Source: Natrialbaceae archaeon AArc-T1-2 (GTDB lineage: Archaea > Halobacteriota > Halobacteria > Halobacteriales > Natrialbaceae). Taken from it: a stretch of DNA of 64,000 bases. The translations under genes were made by a program, and so were the position numbers. Below are positions 1 through 8,373 of the stretch, piece after piece. The notes under the pieces are model-generated. The model saw nothing but the letters and a program-made list of their open reading frames with translations. It was not told the DNA's origin and made no database searches. Where the stretch lies: NCBI RefSeq assembly GCF_030273315.1, contig NZ_CP127174.1, forward strand, positions 1,798,001-1,862,000. Direction: 5' to 3'. How positions within the stretch are numbered: the first letter of the stretch is position 1; each line of letters starts with the position of its first letter.

Positions 1-526
1 CGACTTCGCCCGGCTCGAGGTGTCGCTGACACCCCTCGTCACACTCGTCGCCGCGGGCTTTCGCGCCACAGTACGGACAGGTCCCTTCGACGTAGCGGTC
101 GGGGAGGTACTGGTCGGCTTCCGGATCGTACGCCACCTGGATCTCTTTCTCGTAGATGTATCCCTCCTCGTCTAACGTGCGGACGATCTCTGTGGTCGTC
201 TCGGTGTTCGCCTCGTCGTGCGTGTGACCGTAGTTGTCGAACTCGACGTTGAACCGCGGAAACGTCTCCTCGTACTGTTCGTGCCAGCGTAATGCGAACT
301 CCTCGGGCTCGACGCCCTCTTTTTCGGCGTTGACGGCGACGGGGGTGCCGTGCATGTCCGACCCACAGACGTAGGCCGATTGCTGGCCGAGGGTCCGTAA
401 CGCACGGTCGAATGCGTCTGCGCCGATGTATCCGCGGAGGTGACCGATGTGTAAGTCGCCGTTGGCGTAGGGCAACCCACAGGTCACCACCGCCGGACGG
501 TCCGTCGGGAACTCGTCGGTGCTCAT
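1..526 (-). CDS. metG: Methionyl-tRNA synthetase, N-terminal part (cut by window edge)
   Basis: Charges tRNA-Met with methionine in the cytoplasm. The reading frame starts at the ATG complementary to 524-526 and runs off the left edge, so only about 175 residues are present. Visible are the class I start region with PYANGDLHIGH, which contains the HIGH-type ATP motif, then CGSDMHGTP, and a zinc knuckle with paired cysteines (CPYC and, after a spacer, CDEGC) typical of the MetRS connective peptide. The C-terminal part with KMSKS lies outside the window. Truncation is due only to the window boundary. The identification is firm. Confidence 0.95.
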   Translation of the reverse strand, partial: MSTDEFPTDRPAVVTCGLPYANGDLHIGHLRGYIGADAFDRALRTLGQQSAYVCGSDMHGTPVAVNAEKEGVEPEEFALRWHEQYEETFPRFNVEFDNYGHTHDEANTETTTEIVRTLDEEGYIYEKEIQVAYDPEADQYLPDRYVEGTCPYCGAKARGDECDEGCQRHLEPGEV

Positions 527-774
527 ACGCGTGATAACTGGGTGGCGGGCGTAAAACCCGCCGGTTTCGCTCCGTCGTCTCTCGCCGTTCCCGTCGGCAC
601 GCGACGGACTCGAGGACGGTGTCGAACGCACCGAAAAACACGTAGCGACGCCACCGTCGTACACGTGTCAGAGCCAAGATCTGTTCGAACCACCCTCTAG
701 CAGCCGGCTTAGCCGGTTTCTGTCCGGACTGTGGTACCCGTGGGTTTTTTTATGAGTCGTGGTGACATTCAACT

Positions 775-2160
775 ATGGCATCTTCAATCGACGTACCTCG
801 CGAACAGTGGGCGACCCGTCTCGGGTTCATCCTCGCAGCGGTCGGGAGTGCCGTCGGCCTCGGGAACATCTGGCGGTTTCCGTTCCAGGTCGGACAGGAA
901 GGCGGCGGGGCCTTTCTGTTGATCTATCTGCTTTTTATCGTCCTGATCGGCTTTCCGGCGATGCTCGTCGAGTTCGTCGTCGGTCGCCGAACCGAGCGTA
1001 ACCCGGTCGGCGCGTTGCGGGCACTCGGCGGCGACATCTGGAAGTACGTCGGCGGGATCTTCATCGTCACCGGATTCGTAATTCTTTCCTACTACAGCGT
1101 CGTCGCCGGCTGGACGCTCCGGTACTTCATCGTCGGATTGCAGGACGGATACGTCGCCGACGTCGAGGGCGCCGAGGGTCAGTTCGTCGACCTCGCGACC
1201 GGACTGGATGCGATCGTCTTCCACGCCATCTTCATGGCCGCCGTGGTCATCATCGTCGCGTTCGGAATCAGACAGGGGATCGAACTCGCCGTGAAGGTAA
1301 TGGTGCCGACGATCATCGTCATCACGGTCGGGATGGCCGCGTACGCGTTCACGCTCGAGGGCGCGAGCGACGCCTACGCGTATTACCTCTCGCCCGACCT
1401 CGGCGTCATCGCCGCCGAGTGGCAGAGCATCCTCCCCGCCGCGGCGGGACAGGCGTTCTTTACCCTCTCGCTTGGAATGGGCGTGATGATCACCTACGCC
1501 TCCTACCTCGGCGAGGATCGCAACCTCGCAGAGGACGGGGCGATCATCATCGGCCTCGACACCCTGATCGCCTTTATCACGGGACTTATCGTCTTCCCGA
1601 TTCTCTTCACCGCCGGCGTCGCCCCCGGCGATCCGGGCGCTGGCGCGATCTTCGTCACCCTCGCCGCCGCCTTCGCCGACATCACGCTCGGCTGGCTGCT
1701 CGGGGCGATCTTCTTTGCGACCGTCGCGATCGCCGCGCTCTCGAGTGCCATTTCCATCATGGAGGTCGTCGTCTCCTACCTGATCGACGAACACGACGTC
1801 GACCGTACGCGCGCGACGGTGCTCATCGGTCTCAGCCTGTTCGTCCTCGGTATTCCCTCGGCGATCGATCTCGTCTTGCTCGATCTCTTCGATGGCTTCG
1901 CCGACCAGATTCTACTCGTACTCGGCGGGCTGTTGCTCGCGATCTTCGTCGGCTGGATCGCCGTCGACTTCGGCGTCGACGAACTCCGGAAGGGAATCGG
2001 CGACCTCGGGTCGTACGGCGACGCCTGGATCTGGCTCGTCCGGATCCCCGTCGTCATCACGCTGATCGTCGCGCTCGTTCTCGGTATCCTCGGCTACCTC
2101 GAGTTCCTCACCGGCACCGAGGAAGGACAGTTCCGGTGGTGGATCGAAGAGACCTTCTAA
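775..2160 (+). CDS. Sodium-dependent transporter of the NSS (SNF) family
   Basis: Secondary transporter of 461 residues that couples sodium entry to uptake of an amino acid or similar small solute across the cytoplasmic membrane. The first membrane segment carries the family signature GSAVGLGNIWRFP (residues about 23-35), whose unwound glycines bind substrate and sodium in LeuT-type proteins. About eleven or twelve hydrophobic segments follow, which is the usual size for the family. A T-rich TATA-like element near 746-752 lies about 25 nt upstream of the ATG, so the message is probably leaderless. It stands alone between the divergent metG and the convergent OsmC gene. Substrate cannot be told from sequence. 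Confidence 0.9.
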   Translation: MASSIDVPREQWATRLGFILAAVGSAVGLGNIWRFPFQVGQEGGGAFLLIYLLFIVLIGFPAMLVEFVVGRRTERNPVGALRALGGDIWKYVGGIFIVTGFVILSYYSVVAGWTLRYFIVGLQDGYVADVEGAEGQFVDLATGLDAIVFHAIFMAAVVIIVAFGIRQGIELAVKVMVPTIIVITVGMAAYAFTLEGASDAYAYYLSPDLGVIAAEWQSILPAAAGQAFFTLSLGMGVMITYASYLGEDRNLAEDGAIIIGLDTLIAFITGLIVFPILFTAGVAPGDPGAGAIFVTLAAAFADITLGWLLGAIFFATVAIAALSSAISIMEVVVSYLIDEHDVDRTRATVLIGLSLFVLGIPSAIDLVLLDLFDGFADQILLVLGGLLLAIFVGWIAVDFGVDELRKGIGDLGSYGDAWIWLVRIPVVITLIVALVLGILGYLEFLTGTEEGQFRWWIEETF

Positions 2161-2249
2161 CCGCTCCCGGTCTCGAGTTACCTCCTCGCTTTTCACTGAT
2201 CGGATCGACAATGGCAGCTCCGGCCGTGGGTAGGACCCGTACTGGAATC

Positions 2250-2645
2250 CTAGAACGCGCCCCCGTCGATCGACGCCCCGGCGTGAAGGCTCTCTTTTAA
2301 CGCGTCGTGGACCTTACAGAGCTCGAACGCGCGCTCGAGGATCGCGTCGCCTTTCTCGTCGTCGACGTCGGCGCCGACCCGGACGTCGAACTCGATCGAC
2401 TCGAGTTTGTCGTCGTCGGTGAGCTCTCCGGTGACGTCGATTTCGATTCGACCGAGATCCTCGACGTCTCGCTGCTGGCCGCCGACTCGCAGGGCGGGAA
2501 CGTAACAGGAGCCGTAGGCCGCGAGCAGCGACTCGAGCGTGTCCGGCGCGTCCTCGCCGTTCGCGTCAATCGTCGTCTCGAACTCGCGGATCTCGTTCGT
2601 GGCACTGAACCCTTCTTCGGAGACGGTGGTGACGGACTTCGACAT
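2250..2645 (-). CDS. OsmC/Ohr-family peroxide-handling protein
   Basis: Small cytoplasmic protein of 131 residues when started at the internal ATG (2645), which gives a normal OsmC length; a longer frame upstream would add 36 residues unlike the family. The two family cysteines are present: Cys47 in AAYGSCYVPA and Cys110 in FELCKVHDAL, spaced as in OsmC/Ohr thiol peroxidases that reduce organic hydroperoxides. It converges with the NSS transporter gene and is divergent from the DsbA-like gene. The exact substrate (organic peroxide or another electrophile) is not known. Confidence 0.85.
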   Translation of the reverse strand: MSKSVTTVSEEGFSATNEIREFETTIDANGEDAPDTLESLLAAYGSCYVPALRVGGQQRDVEDLGRIEIDVTGELTDDDKLESIEFDVRVGADVDDEKGDAILERAFELCKVHDALKESLHAGASIDGGAF

Positions 2646-2826
2646 TGCAACACGACGGACCACGGCCCGCGGTATAACCGTTTTCACGATCTCGACGCCG
2701 TTCGACGTGACGGGTTCAGGTACGAGAGAAAACCGAGCCGCCCCCCGTTTCACTCGATTTGCCAGGTCAGCAAATCGTCGGTTTCGTTAAGGGGGATCAG
2801 TGTGAAGCCAACCACAATTACAGTCG

Positions 2827-3546
2827 ATGACACTCGGTCGCCCATCTCGTCGCGCATTCCTCGCCGGATCGGCTCTCGCCCTCGGTGGCGGTGCCTACTA
2901 CCTCACGCGGTCGGGCGGAGACGATGCTCCCGACGTATCGCCGGACCTACACCCGAGCGACGCGACGTCGGAACTCGGCGTCGAGTTGGCCGGAAAGCCG
3001 ATCGTGGGTTCGCCCGAGGCACCGATCGAGATCTACTACTGGACGGACTTTCAGTGTCCGTACTGCGAGTGGTTCGAACGCGAGGCGCTCCCGCATCTCG
3101 TTTCCGACCACGTCGAATCCGGCCGGGTTCGTATCGTGTTCATTATCCTTGGATACTTCGGTGAAGACTCGGTGAATTCGTCGGTCGCCGCCAGATGCGT
3201 CTGGGATCAGGTCCGCGATTCCGAGCCGTCGGCGTACTGGGACTGGCACGAAGCCGTCTTCGCCGAACAGGGCGACCGGAACTCGGGCTGGGCTGCGATC
3301 GATAACCTCACCGAGACCACGCGCTCGGTCCCCAGTGTCAACGCGGACGACCTCGAGACGTGTGTCGACGATCGCCGCTCGTCGTTCGAAGACGAGATCG
3401 ACGCGGACACGGAACGGGCGGAGTCACTTCAGATTACGGAGGTCCCGTCGTTCATCATCTTCAACCCCGAGTCCGGGGCGGACCAACGACTCACCGGTGC
3501 ACAACCGTCACAACGGTTCACGGACGTGATCGACAGTCTCGAGTAG
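2827..3546 (+). CDS. Secreted DsbA-like thioredoxin-fold protein
   Basis: 239 residues. The N-terminus has a twin-arginine motif (SRRAFLAG) followed by a hydrophobic stretch to about residue 26, so export through Tat is expected. The mature part carries a thioredoxin-type active site C77-P-Y-C80 preceded by an aromatic strand (FQCPYC), and a cis-proline loop ITEVPSF near residue 206. This is the layout of DsbA/DSBA-like oxidoreductases acting on disulfides outside the membrane. No redox partner such as DsbB or CcdA lies next to it. An ATG in good context was used as start. The domain call is firm; whether it oxidises or isomerises disulfides is open. Confidence 0.85.
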   Translation: MTLGRPSRRAFLAGSALALGGGAYYLTRSGGDDAPDVSPDLHPSDATSELGVELAGKPIVGSPEAPIEIYYWTDFQCPYCEWFEREALPHLVSDHVESGRVRIVFIILGYFGEDSVNSSVAARCVWDQVRDSEPSAYWDWHEAVFAEQGDRNSGWAAIDNLTETTRSVPSVNADDLETCVDDRRSSFEDEIDADTERAESLQITEVPSFIIFNPESGADQRLTGAQPSQRFTDVIDSLE

Positions 3547-4225
3547 CGCCCGGACGGGGTACGATCGCTCGAGCGGCAGTTCGGTGCTCGCGTGTTCCTC
3601 ATACTGTCGGACGAAAACCCTGGCGGATTTTCGCCCGCCAGTATCGAACACGGTGTTTCAGTGTCCGGGGGCTCATCACGGGACAGCAGTCCCGTTCTTC
3701 GCGCCCGCTGTTTCGTCGGCTGTCCCGATTGCCGTCTTCTTTCGTTTACGTACTTCTGTCCGACAGTATCACCACCCCTCGGCTGCGCAGATGCAGAGAT
3801 AACATCTGCAACCAGTTGGCCGTGAGATGATCTTCTTGGCCGGTTACAGTGTTCGAGAGGCCACGCGTTCGTCCGATACATCCAGCGATCTTCCGTCTCC
3901 GGCCGCGTTCGGACGTCTCCCTGATACGTTTTATCGTGATTGGGCAAGAAAGGAGTGTATAACCCGATTTCTCCTCGAGAAAAGCTCGTTTTGGTAAGAA
4001 AATGTCGAACGCCCCTGGGGTACTCCCACCAGGCCATTTCGCCGGTCGCTTGACGCTGTCAGCGTCTCGGTCGTCGACCGTTCCGTTCGGCGATCCTCGT
4101 CTATACTATCACGTTCTTGTCTTTCGAGAGACTCGCCGAGCCAACAACTCCCAATAGCTTCCTCACCATTCGTTCAACAGATACGGCGAGTGGATCGAGA
4201 CCGGAAGCTCCTGCGACGACGGTCG
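3547..4225 (+). other. Intergenic region without a convincing gene (679 bp)
   Basis: Between the DsbA-like gene and the stop of aconitase on the other strand. Short open frames exist, the longest on the minus strand, but their products look like low-information haloarchaeal shadow translations. The only structured feature seen is the pair of 12-bp inverted repeats that bound 3601-3769, described separately. Confidence 0.5.
3601..3769. mobile_element. Possible MITE-like element with 12-bp terminal inverted repeats
   Basis: The sequence ATACTGTCGGAC at 3601-3612 is repeated as its exact reverse complement at 3758-3769. The 169-bp interval has no coding capacity, which fits a non-autonomous miniature inverted-repeat element mobilised by a transposase elsewhere in the genome. 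No clear target-site duplication is visible in the flanks, so this may be an old or degraded copy. Alternatively the arms may pair as a long-range RNA stem. Confidence 0.4.
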
Positions 4226-6142
4226 TCAGACCTTGCTTCGAACGTACGGTAGTTTCCCACCCTGCTCGAGGAACTTTTTCTGCCGGTCGGTTACGTCCAG
4301 CTCGGCCGTGAACCGACGTCCGCTCGTCGTATTTTCGACCGTGAGCTCCCCGCGTTCGATGCCGTCGGCGACGTTTTCGATCGAGAGCGTGTCACCCTGC
4401 TCGATGGCGTCGTACTCCTCGTCGTCCGCGAACGTCAGCGGCAGGATCCCGAAGTTCACCAGATTGTCCTTGTGGATCCGGGCGAATCCCTTCGCGATGA
4501 CGGCTTGGACGCCCAGGTGAAGCGGCGCGAGAGCAGCGTGTTCTCGTGAACTGCCCTGTCCGTAGTTTTCACCGGCAACGATGGCGCTCTGGCCCGCCTC
4601 TTTCGCTCGTTCGGGATACTCCTCGTCGATGCCGGTCAGTACGTACTCGGACAGCTTGGGAATGTTCGATCGGTAGTGGTCGGCCTCGGATGGCGAGAGG
4701 TGATCCGTCGTGATATTGTCTCCGAGTTTTATCCCGACCGGAACGGAGACGTCGTCCTCGAGCGGCTCTTTGATGGGGATCGATGCGATGTTCTCCCCTT
4801 TGACCAGCGAGTGGTCGAGATTCGGCTCGTTGTAGACGATTCCCGAGTCGGAATCGGGGTACTGGGCTGGCTCCGGTGCGCGTTCGTGGCTCTGGTCGGC
4901 CGCGACGTCTCTCGGATCCGCGATCTCGCCCGCGACGGCCGACGCTGCTGCGACTTCCGGGGAGGAGAGATAGACGCTGTCGTCCGTGTACCCGCTCCGT
5001 CCGGGATAGTTGCGGTTGAACGCCCGCAGACTCACCTCACCCGGGCCGGGAACGTGTCCGTTTCCGATACAGGCTCCACACGTCGCTTCGCTGATGCTTG
5101 CTCCCGCCGAGACGAGATCGGAGAGTATTCCTTCGTCCGACAGCGCCTCCACCGTCTGTTTGGAACCAGGGTAGATGACGAAGTCCACGTCCGGATGGAC
5201 TTCGTTACCCTCGAGTATGCTGGCTACCGACGCGATGTCCGCGAACGATCCGTTCGTACACGACCCGATGAGGACCTGATCGACGGCCGTCCCGGCAGCT
5301 CCCTCGACCGGCACCAGGTTGTCCGGCATACTGGGTTCTGCGACGAGCGGTTGAATCTCCGATAGGTCGACCTCGAGCTGATCGTCGTACTCGTAGTCCT
5401 CGGAGGGCTCGACGCGCACCCAGTCCTCTTCGCGGTTTTGCCGTCTGAGGTACTCCCGCGTAACCTCGTCGCTGGGGAAGATGCCGCTGATAGCTCCCAG
5501 CTCCGTCGTCATATTACAGATCGTACAGCGTTCGGGAACCGAAAGCGACGAGATCCCTGGGCCGGTGAACTCGAAGATTTTGCCGGCCCCGCCTTTCACC
5601 GTCAGCTCCTCGAGAATCGACAGGATGACGTCCTTGGCCGAGACCCACTCCGACAGCTCGCCGGTAAATCGAACGTTGACGACGTCGGGGTCGTCCAGAT
5701 AGAACGGCGAACCGGCCATCGTCGCTGCGACGTCCATTCCGCCGGCGCCGATGCCGAGCGTTCCGAGTCCGCCCATCGTCGGCGTGTGTGAGTCGGATGC
5801 CAGGATGAACTCGCCCGGTTTCGCGAACCGTTCCCGGTGTACCTGGTGGCAGATCCCGTTCCCCGTTTTGGACAGGTTCGAACCGTACTTCTTTGCAGCA
5901 CTCTTCAACAGCGCGTGATCCTGGCTCTGTTCGTCGTAAAACTCGAGCGAGTTGTGGTCGTGATAGGTGACCATCTCGTCCGTACTGACCGCACCGGCAC
6001 CGATCGCCTCGTACTGGAGATACACCATCGTACCGGTGTTGTCGTGCGTGTAGACCTGGTCGGCCTCGAGTGCCACCTCGTGGTCTGCAGCGTCCTCGTC
6101 ATCAACTGTATGCCGGCTGATAATTTTTCTGGCTACTGACAT
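4226..6142 (-). CDS. acn: Aconitate hydratase (single-chain, about 640-residue type)
   Basis: Interconverts citrate and isocitrate in the TCA cycle using a [4Fe-4S] cluster. All three cluster cysteine regions are present: CTICNMTTELGA, GSCTNG and TCGACIGNG, with the substrate-binding GQGSSREHAAL loop near the C-terminus in the swivel domain. At about 638 residues it belongs to the shorter archaeal and thermophile aconitase group rather than the 900-residue AcnA type. A TATA element at 6167-6176 is about 29 nt from the ATG at 6142, so I start there and not at the GTG 15 nt upstream. The gene stands alone, facing the DsbA-like gene across a long gap. Confidence 0.93.
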   Translation of the reverse strand: MSVARKIISRHTVDDEDAADHEVALEADQVYTHDNTGTMVYLQYEAIGAGAVSTDEMVTYHDHNSLEFYDEQSQDHALLKSAAKKYGSNLSKTGNGICHQVHRERFAKPGEFILASDSHTPTMGGLGTLGIGAGGMDVAATMAGSPFYLDDPDVVNVRFTGELSEWVSAKDVILSILEELTVKGGAGKIFEFTGPGISSLSVPERCTICNMTTELGAISGIFPSDEVTREYLRRQNREEDWVRVEPSEDYEYDDQLEVDLSEIQPLVAEPSMPDNLVPVEGAAGTAVDQVLIGSCTNGSFADIASVASILEGNEVHPDVDFVIYPGSKQTVEALSDEGILSDLVSAGASISEATCGACIGNGHVPGPGEVSLRAFNRNYPGRSGYTDDSVYLSSPEVAAASAVAGEIADPRDVAADQSHERAPEPAQYPDSDSGIVYNEPNLDHSLVKGENIASIPIKEPLEDDVSVPVGIKLGDNITTDHLSPSEADHYRSNIPKLSEYVLTGIDEEYPERAKEAGQSAIVAGENYGQGSSREHAALAPLHLGVQAVIAKGFARIHKDNLVNFGILPLTFADDEEYDAIEQGDTLSIENVADGIERGELTVENTTSGRRFTAELDVTDRQKKFLEQGGKLPYVRSKV

Positions 6143-6289
6143 CAGGCGACTAGCCACGCTGTGTAAACTTATACCGTTCGATTCCGGTAGTCGTCCTCGC
6201 CGACGGCGGAGATCGATACGGCAGTGGTCGCGTCTACGATACCTTTTTACAACGATGGTCCGATATCTACTGCTAGGTCGGTCGGCAAA

Positions 6290-6628
6290 ATGTCACGCGA
6301 AACCATGGGCAGTGAGCAAGACAAACCGGACTGGTGGAAAGAGAACAACCGAATCCGCGAGGAGATGGATCTCCCGCCGTACGATCCACCCCGATTTATA
6401 GACGGCGTGTACCTCCACGAGGTCGTCGACGACCTCAAGGCCGAGTGTGACTGTACGATACGGTTCGTGGGTGAGAACACGGAGTACGGTGACGACTGGG
6501 ACATCCGGATCGACGGCGACCGGGTCGCAAAGATTGGCAGGCACAGAAACGAAAACGCGAATACGGTCTACGAGATGACTGCGAGCGAGTTTCGGACGCT
6601 CGTCCGTTCGACGCTTCGGGACGAATAA
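6290..6628 (+). CDS. Conserved hypothetical acidic protein
   Basis: About 112 residues from the ATG at 6290, or 107 from the ATG at 6305. Soluble, charged, with no signal peptide or membrane segment. It contains one Cys pair (ECDC), an N-terminal segment rich in Trp, Lys and Asp, and a C-terminal segment ending in a helix (TASEFRTLVRSTL). I do not recognise a family. A T-rich element at 6241-6250 could serve as promoter. It is divergent from aconitase and convergent with the Rieske gene, so context says little about its role. Confidence 0.6.
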   Translation: MSRETMGSEQDKPDWWKENNRIREEMDLPPYDPPRFIDGVYLHEVVDDLKAECDCTIRFVGENTEYGDDWDIRIDGDRVAKIGRHRNENANTVYEMTASEFRTLVRSTLRDE

Positions 6629-6697
6629 CCGTTCAACGCCGTTTCGGCCGCCGAACAGGACGTTGCCGGGTACGACGAGTGTACCCAGTCTCGCCCG

Positions 6698-7063
6698 TTA
6701 CAGCGTGACGTAGATCGTGCCGTCGCGGACTTCCGTGGGGTACTCCGGCAGTTTGACGCCCTGGCGCGACAGGCACTCGCCGGAGGTGAGATCGTACTCC
6801 CACCCGTGCCACGGGCAGTTCAGGATCTCGCCTTCGCGACAGTAGTTGAGTTCGAGTTCGGTCGTCTCGCGGTCGTACTCGACTTCGGTGGTTCCGGTGA
6901 CGTTGCCCTCACAGGCCGGGCCAGCCTGGTGGGCACACCAGTTGTTGTACGCTTTGTACTCGCCGTCGAGGTTGAAGACGGAGATCTCCCTGCCCTCGAG
7001 CTGGATCGTGACGCGTTCGCCGTCGTCGACGTCGTCAACCGATGCGACTTCGTACTCGCTCAT
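6698..7063 (-). CDS. Rieske [2Fe-2S] ferredoxin-like protein
   Basis: 121-residue single-domain Rieske protein. The cluster ligands are clear: C43-x-H45 and C83-x2-H86 (CAH and CPWH), followed by the usual GWEYDLTSGECL strand. Proteins of this size pass electrons to ring-hydroxylating oxygenases or serve NirD-like roles. The ATG overlaps the TGA of the upstream amidohydrolase by four bases, so the two are translationally coupled. No oxygenase large subunit or flavin reductase is present in the window, which makes the electron acceptor unknown. Domain identity is firm. Confidence 0.88.
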   Translation of the reverse strand: MSEYEVASVDDVDDGERVTIQLEGREISVFNLDGEYKAYNNWCAHQAGPACEGNVTGTTEVEYDRETTELELNYCREGEILNCPWHGWEYDLTSGECLSRQGVKLPEYPTEVRDGTIYVTL

Positions 7064-8136
7064 AGGTCTAACCCGAATGCGTCGGCGGCGTTTCCGGACA
7101 GCACGTTCTCGCGATCTTCGTCGTCGTATTTCGCAGCCAGGTGCTTGTCGAGGGCTTCGGGATGGTCGAAGTCCCAGTGGGGGTAGTCGGTCGCGAACAT
7201 GAGCGAATCCGCTCCCACCATGTCGATCAGCTGTTGCATGTGTTTCGGATCGTTCGCTTCGCCGATCGGCTGGCTGGCGAAGTAGAAGTCCCGAATGTAC
7301 TCTTCGGGACTTTTCTCGAGTAGCGGCGCTTCGCTACGGCGGATCGAGTACTCCTTGTTGAGCCGGAACATCATCATCGGGATCCAGCCGATGCCTGCCT
7401 CGAGGAACGAGAAGTTCAGGTCCGGGAACTTCTCGGGAGCGCCGTTGATGATGAGACTCGACAGCGTCATCATCTGGCTCCAGGTGTGAGCCATGGTGTG
7501 GACCTCGATGAACTTCTCGAAGCCCTGGTTCTGGCGGGGGAACTCGAACATGAATGCGCCCCCGCTGCCGTGGTATGCGATGTCGAGGTCGTTGTCCTCC
7601 GCTGCCTTGTACATGATGTCGTACTCGGGGTCGCCCAGCGGCGGGTTCGGTCCGGTACTCGCGATGTACGCACCAACGATCTGGTCTTCGTCGCCCAGCC
7701 GGTCGAGCTCTTCGGCGGCTTTGTCCGGTGCCTGCGTCGCAAGCGCCGCGAGCCCGTAGAAGTTGTCGTACTCGTCGAGATACTGATCGATCATCAGGTC
7801 GTTGTATCCCGACATGAGTTCGACGGCGAGGTCCGTCTGGGGGAGCCTGGTCAGTTTCGACGTCGGGTTGAGGATCGGGTGATCGATCGAAAACTCCTGA
7901 CAGAGGACCTCGTCGACGTCCTCCGGACTTTCGACGGTGTAGTGTTCGATCTTCCCGCGGAGGTTACGGTCCCAGCCGCTACCGGGAAGCGGTGCGTAGC
8001 CGTCATTGGTCATGTGGCTCCGGTACGGTTCGTCGATGTACTTGGCGACCTCCTTGGGCGACACCGAAAGGTGCACGTCAGTGTCGACGATCGTCGTCTC
8101 TTCTATCCCTTTGGATGTCTGTGACTGTGCTGCCAT
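7060..8136 (-). CDS. Amidohydrolase-2 family TIM-barrel metal hydrolase or decarboxylase
   Basis: 358 residues. The N-terminal metal motif is DTDVHL (Asp20, His22). Later come a barrel-strand histidine in AYHGSG, another in VHTMAHTW, and the conserved Asp in FATDYPHWDF. This is the pattern of the amidohydrolase-2 group, which includes aminocarboxymuconate-semialdehyde decarboxylase and related decarboxylases of aromatic or unsaturated acids. The gene is first in a two-gene operon with the Rieske protein. A TATA-like element near 8160 suggests a leaderless start. It is divergent from the enolase-superfamily gene over an intergenic region with a 24-bp tandem repeat, so the two may be co-regulated. 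Substrate unknown. Confidence 0.85.
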   Translation of the reverse strand: MAAQSQTSKGIEETTIVDTDVHLSVSPKEVAKYIDEPYRSHMTNDGYAPLPGSGWDRNLRGKIEHYTVESPEDVDEVLCQEFSIDHPILNPTSKLTRLPQTDLAVELMSGYNDLMIDQYLDEYDNFYGLAALATQAPDKAAEELDRLGDEDQIVGAYIASTGPNPPLGDPEYDIMYKAAEDNDLDIAYHGSGGAFMFEFPRQNQGFEKFIEVHTMAHTWSQMMTLSSLIINGAPEKFPDLNFSFLEAGIGWIPMMMFRLNKEYSIRRSEAPLLEKSPEEYIRDFYFASQPIGEANDPKHMQQLIDMVGADSLMFATDYPHWDFDHPEALDKHLAAKYDDEDRENVLSGNAADAFGLDL

Positions 8137-8215
8137 ACTAACCGGTTGTGCTCCCCAATCAATTAAATGTTTGGGTTCTCGGATATGTTACCCACCCACG
8201 CTCACGCGGACGTAA

Positions 8216-8263
8216 CTAGTATTGTGCAGGAGTAGTACCCTAGTATTGTGCAGGAGTAGTACC
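8216..8263 (+). repeat. Perfect 24-bp tandem direct repeat, two copies, between divergent genes
   Basis: Units at 8216-8239 and 8240-8263 are identical, each starting CTAGTATTGTGCAGGAG. They lie upstream of both the amidohydrolase (ATG at 8136) and the enolase-superfamily gene (ATG at 8374). Tandem identical sites in a shared upstream region suggest an operator or activator array. A degenerate relative (TAGTATAGCAGGAGTTTA) occurs at 10765-10782, upstream of the stress-protein gene of the same module. Confidence 0.55.
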
Positions 8264-8331
8264 GCGGTGCGGACAGCCGGAGTGACTCTCCACCGTCCGG
8301 ACCCTGGGGTCGTACTGCCCGAGACAGCAGA

Positions 8332-8339
8332 TTTTTATC
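8332..8339 (+). promoter_or_regulatory. Probable TATA box for the enolase-superfamily gene
   Basis: The T-rich sequence TTTTTATC lies 35-42 nt upstream of the ATG at 8374, the usual spacing for a haloarchaeal promoter with a very short leader. Weak evidence, based on composition and spacing only. Confidence 0.35.
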
Positions 8340-8373
8340 GTCAGATACGGAACGTTCGGTAGGTGTTACAGTT

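Noticed and set aside
1-526. metG as a truncated pseudogene
   Set aside because: The frame stays open to the window edge with intact motifs; truncation is only the boundary.
3429-4037. 202-codon open frame on the minus strand in the gap before aconitase
   Set aside because: No domain, promoter or conserved composition; it overlaps the end of the DsbA-like gene and the inverted-repeat element.
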